A stretch of 64,000 bases of DNA. Origin: an uncultured Oscillospiraceae bacterium. Its GTDB lineage: Bacteria > Bacillota > Clostridia > Oscillospirales > Ruminococcaceae. A model generated the notes under the pieces. The model ran no database searches, was not told where the DNA came from, and was given only the letters and a program-made list of their open reading frames with translations. The stretch is from the NCBI GenBank assembly GCA_905197685.1, contig CAJJZS010000004.1, positions 62,001 to 126,000 of the forward strand. The letters are read 5' to 3'. Made by a program: the position numbers and the translations under genes. This document shows positions 33,944 through 41,814 of the stretch, piece by piece; within the stretch, counting starts at the first letter, position 1, and every line of letters begins with the position of its first letter.

Positions 33944-34891
33944 TTAATTGACACAGGATTTTGACGGGCAGAAAATGCGTTCAACCCGTTTGATGCAGTG
34001 TTCGGGAGAATAGACCCATCGGTCGATATGTGAAGCGTCGGTAAAGTATCGCAGGGGAGTAGGGGAAGCCGGAGCGTCAAAGGAATCAATGACAATCAGT
34101 TTGATTTTCATTTTTTCCGGGATAAAACTTTTGATGTAAACGCTTGCCTGCTGCCCCGGACGCACCCCTTCTTTCGGTTCGGCAAGCCCGGCAAGGTTTG
34201 GAGAAAGCTCGGTGAAGATGCCGTAGCTTTCCACCGAGCGCACAATGGTGGAAACGGTTTGACCGGCAGAAAAAAGGGCGGCATTTTCTTCCCAACTGCC
34301 CAACAGCTCCTTGTGGCTGAGCGAAATGCGCAAATTTTGGTCGATGTCGGTGACAACGGCGCGAATATCCTGTCCGGCATAAAATCGGTCGGACGGATGA
34401 GAAATGCGGGAAACGGAGATACAGTCGATGGGAATCAGAGAGGGGATTCCGCATCCAATGTCCACAAAGCAGCCAAACGGCTCTAAATGGGTGACTCGGG
34501 CGGGAATAATGTCCCCGCAGCGTAAGGTTTGGATATATTCTTGTCGGCATCGCAGCTGCGCGTTTTTTCTGGAAAGAAGCGGAGTAATGCTGCCGTCCTC
34601 GTTCTGCCGAATGGAATCCACCACAAAGCAGACCGGCTTATTGACACGGGAAAGCAGGGCGATGTCCCTTGTGTACCCTTCCGCAATTCCGATTGCCCCC
34701 TCGCACCGCGGAATCACGCCTTTGCAGAATCCGAAATCAACAATCAGGTCATGCTCTCGGGTACACAGCAGCACCTTCGCTTCCAAAATCGTTTGGGTAT
34801 GCTGCGCTTCCCAAAGTCCTGCGGGGGTCTGACACAATAAATCGTTTTGCGCCGTATGAATGAGCCTGCCCTCCGGCAAGTAATGAATCAT
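33944..34891 (-). CDS. S1 RNA-binding domain protein
   Basis: 315 residues. Two S1 (OB-fold) domains are visible: about 120-195 (GDIIPARVTHLEPFGCFVDIGCGIPSLIP ... ISLSHKELLGSWEE) and about 205-270 (GQTVSTIVRSVESYGIFTELSPNLAGLAEP). The N-terminal 115 residues also have an OB-like opening, so a third, diverged S1 is possible. It is like the 30S S1-type proteins of low-GC Gram-positives (YpfD group) that bind mRNA or ribosomes, but is not a full six-domain S1. ATG with GGAGGAGGG upstream. Confidence 0.87.
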   Translation of the reverse strand: MIHYLPEGRLIHTAQNDLLCQTPAGLWEAQHTQTILEAKVLLCTREHDLIVDFGFCKGVIPRCEGAIGIAEGYTRDIALLSRVNKPVCFVVDSIRQNEDGSITPLLSRKNAQLRCRQEYIQTLRCGDIIPARVTHLEPFGCFVDIGCGIPSLIPIDCISVSRISHPSDRFYAGQDIRAVVTDIDQNLRISLSHKELLGSWEENAALFSAGQTVSTIVRSVESYGIFTELSPNLAGLAEPKEGVRPGQQASVYIKSFIPEKMKIKLIVIDSFDAPASPTPLRYFTDASHIDRWVYSPEHCIKRVERIFCPSKSCVN

Positions 34892-35057
34892 TTTCTTCCC
34901 TCCTCCTGTTTTCTGCCTGAGGGAAATGTTTCCGGTATACAGGCAAAAACAGATTTTATTCCGTCATATTTTCAATGTCAGGTTGCTTTATCTATATGTA
35001 CGGAACAGAAAAATTATTTCTGTTCCCCGACTTTCTTAAGAAAAACAGCAGAAAATC

Positions 35058-35087
35058 TTGCACAACAGCGGGAGAATTTGGTATAAT
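35058..35087 (+). promoter_or_regulatory. Promoter of the DUF951-prfA unit
   Basis: TTGCAC at 35058-35063 and TATAAT at 35082-35087, spacer 18. Confidence 0.6.
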
Positions 35088-35134
35088 AAAAAAGTATGTA
35101 GAATTTATTTTGAAACGGATGGAGCTGAGGAAAA

Positions 35135-35314
35135 ATGGACGTGCAAGTGGGAGATGTTCTCATTATGAAAAAAAAACACCCCTGCGGAGAAAATCAGTTT
35201 TTGGTATTAAGGAGCGGCATGGACTTTAAGCTCAGATGTATCGGCTGCGGACATGAAATTATGATTCCGCGCTCTAAGGCGGAAAAGAATATCAAGTCGA
35301 TTCAAAGACCGTAG
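35135..35314 (+). CDS. DUF951 family small protein (YyzM type)
   Basis: 59 residues starting MDVQVGDVLIMKKKHPCG. The family pattern is complete: KKKHPCG, then LRSGMDFKLRCIGCGHEIMIPRSK with a Cys-x2-Cys pair, and Cys17, for a likely zinc site. DUF951 proteins are widespread in Firmicutes next to ychF, spo0J or prfA-like genes; function unknown. ATG preceded by GCTGAGGA. It lies 71 bases before prfA on the same strand and shares the promoter at 35058. Confidence 0.9.
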   Translation: MDVQVGDVLIMKKKHPCGENQFLVLRSGMDFKLRCIGCGHEIMIPRSKAEKNIKSIQRP

Positions 35315-35385
35315 CGGTGCAGAACAATCTGTAACAGCAAAGAGATTCCGATAGAACCACAGAAAAGTAAGGAGAATGAAAAAAG

Positions 35386-36477
35386 ATGTTTGAACAGCTC
35401 AGCGCAGCGGAAGAACGCTACCAGGCAATCAATGACAGGCTGATGGACCCGAATGTTGTCAGCGACCCGAAACAGTACGCAGAATTGATGAAGGAATATA
35501 AAAACCTGACCCCTATCGTAGAAAAATATCGGGAATACAGCAAAGCAAAAGACGATATGGAAGAAGCAAGAATGATGCTTGACGAAAGCGGTTTGGATAA
35601 GGATTTCCGCGAACTGATTGAAGACCAGTATGAAACCAGCAAAAAGGCGATTGAAACCATCTCCGAAGAACTGAAAATCCTGCTGATTCCAAAAGACCCG
35701 AATGATGATAAAAACGTTATCGTGGAAATCAGGGGCGGCGCAGGCGGCGACGAAGCGGCGCTGTTTGCAAACAGCCTGTTCAGAATGTACTCGATGTACG
35801 CAGAGGCTCAGGGCTGGAAGATTGAGGTTTTAAACGCAAACCCGACCGAATTGGGCGGTTACAAAGAAATCAGCTTTTCCATCAACGGAGACGGCGCATA
35901 CTCCAAATTCAAGTTTGAATCGGGCGTACATCGCGTGCAGCGCGTTCCGGAAACCGAAACTCAGGGCAGAATCCACACCTCCACCGTTACCGTAGCGGTA
36001 TTGCCGGAGGTAGATGACGTAGAGGTAGAGATTAACCCGAAAGACCTTCAGATTGATACCTACCGTTCCGGCGGCGCGGGCGGACAGCACGTTAACAAAA
36101 CCGAGTCCGCAATCCGTATCACTCACCTTCCGACAGGAACAGTTGTAGAGTGTCAGGACGAGCGCAGCCAGTACAAAAACAAGGACAAGGCGATGAAGAT
36201 TCTGCGTTCCCGTATCTATGAAAAGATGCAGAGAGAGCAGGAAGAAAAGATTGCTTCCGAAAGAAAACTTCAGGTAGGAGCGGGTGACCGTGCAGAACGA
36301 ATCCGCACCTACAATTATCCGCAGGGCAGAGTAACCGACCACAGAATCGGACTTACCCTGTATAAATTGGAACAGATGCTTAACGGTGACCTGACCGAAC
36401 TGTTTGATGCGCTCAATACCTTTGACCAGGCAGAAAAGCTCAAAGCAGGTTCTGAGGCTGCCGGCAGCGAAAACTAA
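35386..36477 (+). CDS. prfA: Peptide chain release factor 1
   Basis: 363 residues. It recognises UAA and UAG: the codon-reading PxT motif is Pro188-Glu189-Thr190, and the catalytic GGQ is at 232-234 in SGGAGGQHVNKTES. Domain order is normal. The Gln of GGQ is normally methylated by PrmC, which is not encoded nearby. AAGGAG before the ATG. It starts the prfA-sua5-coaE cluster. Confidence 0.98.
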   Translation: MFEQLSAAEERYQAINDRLMDPNVVSDPKQYAELMKEYKNLTPIVEKYREYSKAKDDMEEARMMLDESGLDKDFRELIEDQYETSKKAIETISEELKILLIPKDPNDDKNVIVEIRGGAGGDEAALFANSLFRMYSMYAEAQGWKIEVLNANPTELGGYKEISFSINGDGAYSKFKFESGVHRVQRVPETETQGRIHTSTVTVAVLPEVDDVEVEINPKDLQIDTYRSGGAGGQHVNKTESAIRITHLPTGTVVECQDERSQYKNKDKAMKILRSRIYEKMQREQEEKIASERKLQVGAGDRAERIRTYNYPQGRVTDHRIGLTLYKLEQMLNGDLTELFDALNTFDQAEKLKAGSEAAGSEN

Positions 36478-36504
36478 CGCTTTATTATTGAAAAGAGGTC
36501 TTTG

Positions 36505-37575
36505 ATGGTGGAGTGCAAAGGATTCCAAAGTAAACAAACCGTTCTGCTCAAGGTAAGGGACTTGCAGCAAGACCACCGTCTGATCGAGCAGGCAGGAGAA
36601 ATTATCAGAAACGGCGGTTTGGTGGCATTTCCGACAGAAACGGTGTACGGCTTGGGTGCAAACGCTTTAGATGCAAAGGCGGTAACTTCGATTTTTACGG
36701 CAAAGGGCAGACCGCAGGATAATCCTTTGATTATCCACATCGAGGACGCTTGCAAAGCTTCCCAATATGCCCGGGAGATCCCCGCGGTTTATAATGAGCT
36801 GTGCCGCCGTTTTTCTCCCGGTCCGCTCACTGTTATTCTGCCAAAACGGGATATTGTCCCAAAGGAAACCTCCGGCGGTTTGGATACGGTTGCAATCCGT
36901 ATTCCCTCTCATCCGGTAGCACGGGAGATTATCCGCTGCGCGGGCGTTCCGGTAGCGGCTCCTTCGGCAAACCTTTCGGGTTCTCCCAGTCCCACCTGCG
37001 CGCAGCACTGTGTCCGCGATTTGTGGGGCAGGGTAGACGCGATTGTCGATGCCGGCGAATGCAGCGTCGGTCTGGAATCTACCGTTATTTCCCTTGCAGG
37101 CGAACATCCGGTTCTTTTGCGTCCCGGCGCGGTAACACCGCAGATGTTGCGGGAAATTTTGCCGGATTTGCTTGTTCATCATGCGGTAACGGATAAGCTG
37201 GAGGCGGGCGAGCGGGCAGATTCTCCGGGTATGAAGTATAAGCACTATGCCCCGAAAGCGCAGATTACCGTTCTGGATGCGGACAGCGACACCTTTGTTT
37301 CTTATGTCAATGCCCATGCCGGGGAGGGTGTGTTTGCGTTGTGCTTTGAGGAGGATACCGCAAAACTAAAGGTTCCGTTTCTCAGTCTGGGAAAGGACGA
37401 GCAGGATCAGGCAAGAAGGCTGTTTGCCGCTCTGCGGGAGCTGGACGAGCGCGGAGCCCGGCAGGTATACGCGCGCTGTCCGGGAAAAACAGGGGTGGGT
37501 CTGGCGGTGTACAACCGCTTGATTCGCGCAGCCGCCTATCATGAATATTCCCTTGAGGAGAATAACAGATTTTAG
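36505..37575 (+). CDS. L-threonylcarbamoyladenylate synthase (Sua5/YwlC)
   Basis: 356 residues: an N-terminal YrdC/TsaC domain (GGLVAFPTETVYGLGANA, KGRPQDNPLIIHI) and a C-terminal Sua5 domain after about residue 230 (SPGMKYKHYAPKA). It makes threonylcarbamoyl-AMP from Thr, bicarbonate and ATP for the t6A37 modification of tRNAs decoding ANN codons. It is longer than the YrdC-only TsaC. ATG at 36505 follows AAGAGGTC; an adjacent TTG is less likely. It neighbours prfA as in many Firmicutes. Confidence 0.95.
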   Translation: MVECKGFQSKQTVLLKVRDLQQDHRLIEQAGEIIRNGGLVAFPTETVYGLGANALDAKAVTSIFTAKGRPQDNPLIIHIEDACKASQYAREIPAVYNELCRRFSPGPLTVILPKRDIVPKETSGGLDTVAIRIPSHPVAREIIRCAGVPVAAPSANLSGSPSPTCAQHCVRDLWGRVDAIVDAGECSVGLESTVISLAGEHPVLLRPGAVTPQMLREILPDLLVHHAVTDKLEAGERADSPGMKYKHYAPKAQITVLDADSDTFVSYVNAHAGEGVFALCFEEDTAKLKVPFLSLGKDEQDQARRLFAALRELDERGARQVYARCPGKTGVGLAVYNRLIRAAAYHEYSLEENNRF

Positions 37576-37582
37576 GAAAGGC

Positions 37583-38227
37583 ATGGTCACAAAGATGAAA
37601 AATATGGTTGTTGGGTTGACCGGTCAGACAGGAGCGGGAAAGTCAACCGTTTCCGATTACCTTCGGGAAAACGGAATGGCAGTGATTGACGCAGACAAGG
37701 TCGCAAGGGAAGTAGTGGAAACAGGCAGCGCCTGTATTGCGGATATTGCGTTGGAATTTGGCTGCGAATATATCAACGCGGACGGAACGCTGAACCGAAA
37801 AAAGATGGCGAAAACGGTGTTCACCGATAAAGCGAAGCTCAAAAAGCTCAATGCCCTGATGTTTCCGTACATTATCCGGCGTCTGTGCGAAGAAATAGAA
37901 CGAAGCCGCCGGGAAGGGGAGGGCATCATTGTGTTGGATGCCCCCACCCTGTTTGAAAGCGGGGCAGACCGCGAATGCGACTATGTGGTGTCGGTGATTG
38001 CAGACGAGCAGTCCAGAAAGGAACGCATTATTCGCCGGGACGGTCTGACACAGCAGGAAGCGCAGGAAAGAATCAGCGCGCAGCACGACGAGGAATATTA
38101 TAAAAGCCGTTCCGATGAGATTTTGGAAAATAACGAGGGTGTGGATTCGTTAAAGAACAGAACCTCGGCGTTAATCAGCCGTTTGGAAAGCCGAATGGAA
38201 GAATGCGCGCAGCAGGAAACTCTGTAA
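37583..38227 (+). CDS. coaE: Dephospho-CoA kinase
   Basis: 214 residues from the chosen ATG. P-loop GQTGAGKS at about 14-21, followed by the family DADKVAREV. LDAPTLFESGADRECDYVV is the CoaE lid region. It phosphorylates dephospho-CoA in the last step of CoA synthesis. ATG at 37583 lies just after the sua5 stop; ATG at 37595 (MKNMVVGLTG) is an equally plausible start with AGGAAAGG upstream. The lytic transglycosylase gene follows after 18 bases. Confidence 0.95.
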   Translation: MVTKMKNMVVGLTGQTGAGKSTVSDYLRENGMAVIDADKVAREVVETGSACIADIALEFGCEYINADGTLNRKKMAKTVFTDKAKLKKLNALMFPYIIRRLCEEIERSRREGEGIIVLDAPTLFESGADRECDYVVSVIADEQSRKERIIRRDGLTQQEAQERISAQHDEEYYKSRSDEILENNEGVDSLKNRTSALISRLESRMEECAQQETL

Positions 38228-38245
38228 CCGAAACGGAGGAAACCG

Positions 38246-38845
38246 GTGGCAGGCAAAAAAAGAAAAAAGAAAACACGCGCAAACAAAAAGCCGCTTGTTT
38301 TGTGGCTGGTTTTGATTGTCATTGTGATTGTGGCAGGTTTTGCCGCAGCAGAACCGGCAGGAAAAGAAATCTATAAACAGATGTATCCCCGCAAATATCG
38401 GGAATATATCGAAACCTACAGCAGGGAATACGGGGTGGACCGCAATTTGGTCTACGCAGTTACCCGAATCGAAAGCAACTTTGACCCCGAAGCAGTTTCA
38501 GAAGCAAACGCAAAGGGACTGATGCAGATGACCGAGGATTCTTTTGATTGGGTTCAGTACCGTATGGGAGATGACAGCGGGGTAACCTATGAGGATATTT
38601 TTAACCCGAGGGTGGCAATTCAGTACGGGACTTATATGTTAAGCCTTTTACTGGAGGAAACCGGCGACGAAAAGGTTGCAATCTGTTCCTATCATGCGGG
38701 AATGGGCAACGTAAATTCCTGGTTGTCAAAAAAAGAATACTCAAAAGACGGAAAAACACTTGACAAAATACCCTATTCTGATACAGAATGGTATTATAAT
38801 AAAGTTGCTCAGGCAAAAGAAATTTATAAGCAGCTTTATTCATAG
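38246..38845 (+). CDS. Lytic transglycosylase, SLT domain, membrane-anchored
   Basis: 199 residues. A very basic N-terminus and a membrane segment (about 16-36) anchor it outside. The SLT catalytic domain has YSREYGVDRNLVYAVTRIESNFDP with catalytic Glu at about 75, then AKGLMQMTEDSF and YHAGMGNVNSW. It cleaves peptidoglycan glycan strands to 1,6-anhydro products. GTG start with GGAGG upstream; next to coaE, and co-transcribed with it. Confidence 0.92.
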   Translation: MAGKKRKKKTRANKKPLVLWLVLIVIVIVAGFAAAEPAGKEIYKQMYPRKYREYIETYSREYGVDRNLVYAVTRIESNFDPEAVSEANAKGLMQMTEDSFDWVQYRMGDDSGVTYEDIFNPRVAIQYGTYMLSLLLEETGDEKVAICSYHAGMGNVNSWLSKKEYSKDGKTLDKIPYSDTEWYYNKVAQAKEIYKQLYS

Positions 38846-38938
38846 ATAAAATCGGTTCTAACCGCGATCGACGGTTTGGATAAAAATCTGTTTCATATTT
38901 TGAACAGAGAAAATTCTTGATTCAGGAGGATGAACGAT

Positions 38939-40345
38939 ATGGAAAAAACCAAAGGCGAACAGCTCCAAGAAGAATTGATGCTGAAGATGGTAAACGGTAC
39001 AACCCGTTTGTCTGACGAAGAAATCGACAAAGCATATGATTATGCAGAAGGCTACAAAAAATACATGGATGCAGCCAAAATCGAGATGGAAGCAGTCAGA
39101 GAAGCAATCAGACAGCTCAAAGAAAACGGTTACGAAGAATTCCAGCAGGGCAAAAAATATCAGCCGGGCGAAAGATTCTATTACAATAACCGCGGTAAAT
39201 CCCTGATCTTCGGTACAATGGGTACCCGTCCGATCGAAAAGGGCGTTAAGATTCTGGCAGCTCATGTTGACTCTCCAAGACTGGACCTTAAACCGAGCCC
39301 GTTGTTTGAAGAGGCAGAACTGGGCTTCCTCAGACCGCACTACTACGGCGGTATCAAGAAATACCAGTGGCCGACAATTCCGCTGGCTCTGCACGGCGAT
39401 GTTTACAAGAAAGACGGTTCTGTTGTTACCATCACCATCGGTGAAGATGAAAACGATCCGATTTTCTGTGTAACCGACCTGCTGCCGCACCTCTCTTCCA
39501 AACAGAGACAGCAGACTTTGGCAGAAGCATTCAAAGGCGAGTCTATGAACATTCTGATTGGTTCCAGACAGTTTAAAGATGAAAAAGCTTCTGAAAAAGT
39601 AAAACTGAACCTGATGAAGATTTTTAACGAAAAATACGGCATCACCGAAAGAGATTTCCTGGGCGCAGAACTGAGCGTTGTTCCGGCTCTGAAAGCTCGC
39701 GATCTCGGTCTTGACAGAAGCATGATCGGCGCTTACGGCCATGATGACCGCGTATGCTCCTACACCGAAATGACCGCTGAGATTGCAAACACCAATCCGG
39801 AATGGACTTCCGTTGTTATCTTCGCAGATAAAGAAGAAGTAGGTTCCGACGGCAATACCGGTATGCACTCCAGATTCCTCGAGTACTTCCTGGCAGATCT
39901 GGCTGAACCGTTCGGCGTTCCGGTAAGACGCGTTCTTTCCAACTCCAAGTGTCTGTCCGCTGACGTAAGCGCTGCTTTTGACCCGGCATTCGCAGATGCT
40001 TATGAGAAACAGAACTCCTCTTTCCTCAACTACGGCGTATGTGTTGTAAAATACACCGGTTCCGGCGGTAAGGGCGGCACAAACGACTGCAACGCAAAAT
40101 TCACCAGCAAAGTTTGCTCTATCCTGGATAACGCAGATGTTGTATGGCAGTTCGGCGAACTGGGCAAAGTTGACCAGGGCGGCGGCGGAACCGTTGCAAA
40201 ATTCATCTCCGAGCTGGATGTTGATACCATCGACATCGGCGTTCCGGTTCTTTGTATGCACGCTCCGATGGAGATTATCTCCAAGGTTGACCTGTACGAA
40301 ACACATCGCGGTTTCTACGAGTTCCTCGTTGCAAAAATGGACTAA
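38939..40345 (+). CDS. M18-family aspartyl aminopeptidase
   Basis: 468 residues. The M18 zinc site begins with His109-x-Asp111 (LAAHVDSPRLDLKP); DKEEVGSDGNTG carries the paired Glu and a metal Asp. A second ligand region is GAYGHDDRVCSY, and the final His is in CMHAPMEI. It removes N-terminal acidic residues from peptides. Codon use is that of a strongly expressed gene. The ATG at 38939 is chosen because AGGAGG lies 9 bases upstream; the ATG at 38930 overlaps that site. Confidence 0.95.
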   Translation: MEKTKGEQLQEELMLKMVNGTTRLSDEEIDKAYDYAEGYKKYMDAAKIEMEAVREAIRQLKENGYEEFQQGKKYQPGERFYYNNRGKSLIFGTMGTRPIEKGVKILAAHVDSPRLDLKPSPLFEEAELGFLRPHYYGGIKKYQWPTIPLALHGDVYKKDGSVVTITIGEDENDPIFCVTDLLPHLSSKQRQQTLAEAFKGESMNILIGSRQFKDEKASEKVKLNLMKIFNEKYGITERDFLGAELSVVPALKARDLGLDRSMIGAYGHDDRVCSYTEMTAEIANTNPEWTSVVIFADKEEVGSDGNTGMHSRFLEYFLADLAEPFGVPVRRVLSNSKCLSADVSAAFDPAFADAYEKQNSSFLNYGVCVVKYTGSGGKGGTNDCNAKFTSKVCSILDNADVVWQFGELGKVDQGGGGTVAKFISELDVDTIDIGVPVLCMHAPMEIISKVDLYETHRGFYEFLVAKMD

Positions 40346-40361
40346 CAGACTGATTTCGGCC

Positions 40362-40404
40362 TACATAAAAAATTCCCGACACAAGGTCGGGAATTTTTTA
40401 TGTG
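40362..40404 (+). terminator. Terminator after M18 gene, bidirectional
   Basis: ACATAAAAAATTCCCGAC pairs with GTCGGGAATTTTTTATGT, loop ACAAG. It reaches into the last codons of the convergent gene. Confidence 0.9.
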
Positions 40405-40952
40405 TCATTTTTGCGCTGTAAGATAAAATAGCTCAGTTCCAACAGGAAAAGATAAACAAATCCAAACAGCAATACAAGAAAATTTGCAAAAGAACGAAAA
40501 AAGACGGAAGAAAAAGAAACAAGGGAAAGAGAAAGCAAACAGGCGTCTTTGGGGTGATGTTTGGTTTCTTTAGAGCAAAGAAGTAAAACCATAGATAATA
40601 AAGAAGCGGTGCAGCAGGATAAAAACTGTTTGAAAACAAAATCAAAACCGAGTATTTCAACATAAGAAGAGGAAAGGGCTTCCAGAAAAATCCGAACAAA
40701 AAATAAAAGAGGGAAAAAGAGAAAGCATATCTCCGCGAATCGAATGACAGACGGAAGCCGATTTTCCAGAAAATAAAAAATGACAAGGATAATCGGAGAA
40801 AGGAAAAGAAGATATTTTTCTGAAGCGGCAAAATCATTCCAAGAAGAAACAGGAAGCCAGATGGCAGGATAGGCAAAGGCAAGAACACAGCAATTTACAG
40901 CAAATAAAAATCTCGTTTTTTTCGGGTAATCCGGCTCGGAATCGGGAAACAT
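40398..40952 (-). CDS. Integral membrane protein, unknown
   Basis: 184 residues with about five hydrophobic segments separated by short charged loops, and a soluble N-terminal 10 residues. No family motif is recognised. Phe and Leu are unusually frequent in the membrane parts. ATG with AGGAGGG upstream (minus strand). It ends at the terminator shared with the M18 gene. Confidence 0.65.
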   Translation of the reverse strand: MFPDSEPDYPKKTRFLFAVNCCVLAFAYPAIWLPVSSWNDFAASEKYLLFLSPIILVIFYFLENRLPSVIRFAEICFLFFPLLFFVRIFLEALSSSYVEILGFDFVFKQFLSCCTASLLSMVLLLCSKETKHHPKDACLLSLSLVSFSSVFFRSFANFLVLLFGFVYLFLLELSYFILQRKNDT

Positions 40953-41077
40953 CGCAGCACCCTCCTTTTTGTCTTTAAATAATGATGGTCAAATGCAGGA
41001 ACAACCGAAAAATTGATTTACAATCGGCACAAAAAATACAGGAAAAGATAGTTTCGTTCGGTTTACAAAAAAAAGAA

Positions 41078-41106
41078 TTGCTCTTTTTTGATTTTTATGT
41101 TACAAT
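41078..41106 (+). promoter_or_regulatory. Promoter of the DUF2500 gene
   Basis: TTGCTC at 41078-41083 and TACAAT at 41101-41106, spacer 17. Confidence 0.5.
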
Positions 41107-41129
41107 AATAAAAATAAGGAGGTGTTACG

Positions 41130-41531
41130 GTGGGATTCGGAATCTTTGATTTAATGGAAGGATTGTTCCCGATATTTTTTGCCATTGTTTTTGTGATTGT
41201 AATCGGCTCCTTTGTACTTGCGGCAGTCAGAGGCGCGTCCCAATGGAACAAAAACAATCATTCTCCAGTGTTGACAGTCAGGGCAAAGCTGGTAGGAAAA
41301 AGAGAAAAACACTCCTCCGGACATTACAATGCCCCAAATGGGTTGGGACACACGATGAGCAGCACCGACTACTACCTGACCTTTGAGGTGCAAAGCGGCG
41401 ACCGCATGGAATTTTGCGTTTCCGGACGGGAATACGGTCTTTTGGCGGAAGGGGATTGCGGAGAGCTTACCTTTCAGGGAACAAGATATCACGGCTTCCG
41501 GCGAGAGAAAAATGGGGAGCAGATGAGTTAA
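41130..41531 (+). CDS. DUF2500-like membrane protein
   Basis: 133 residues: one N-terminal membrane segment (about 8-32), then a small beta-rich domain with the DUF2500 pattern (VRAKLVGKREKHSS ... YYLTFEVQSGDRMEFCVSGREYGLLAEGDCGELTFQGTRYHGF). The family occurs in Firmicutes and Enterobacteria; function unknown. GTG start with AAGGAGG upstream. Confidence 0.85.
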   Translation: MGFGIFDLMEGLFPIFFAIVFVIVIGSFVLAAVRGASQWNKNNHSPVLTVRAKLVGKREKHSSGHYNAPNGLGHTMSSTDYYLTFEVQSGDRMEFCVSGREYGLLAEGDCGELTFQGTRYHGFRREKNGEQMS

Positions 41532-41568
41532 AACCGGAGTCGAAACCGAAAATTTGGCATATATAAAC

Positions 41569-41598
41569 AAAACTCCGATAAAAAAATCGGAGTTTTTC
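41569..41598 (+). terminator. Terminator ahead of rpoB
   Basis: AAAACTCCGAT pairs with ATCGGAGTTTT, followed by TCTT. It separates the DUF2500 gene from the rpoBC unit. Confidence 0.85.
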
Positions 41599-41623
41599 TT
41601 CTTTGTCAATGGGGTTGGAAAGA

Positions 41624-41652
41624 TTGACTTTAGTTGCAAAATAGCATATAAT
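41624..41652 (+). promoter_or_regulatory. Promoter of rpoB-rpoC
   Basis: TTGACT at 41624-41629 and TATAAT at 41647-41652, spacer 17. No rplJ-rplL lies upstream, so rpoBC has its own promoter and a leader of about 155 bases. Confidence 0.8.
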
Positions 41653-41717
41653 ATTATAATGTATCAAAATGGCTATTTATGTATTTATGTAAATATATTG
41701 TAGCATAGAAGAAAAAA

Positions 41718-41750
41718 GAATTCAATACCTTTTTGCAAAATATTGGATTC
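41718..41750 (+). promoter_or_regulatory. Hairpin in the rpoB leader
   Basis: GAATTCAATA (41718-41727) pairs with TATTGGATTC (41741-41750), one G-U, inside the rpoB leader. Possible control element; not a terminator (no T run). Confidence 0.45.
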
Positions 41751-41814
41751 TGAGGAATCAAAGTTGTACACAATAAACAACTGTTAAAATATACGGATTG
41801 GAGTGGATAAGCCT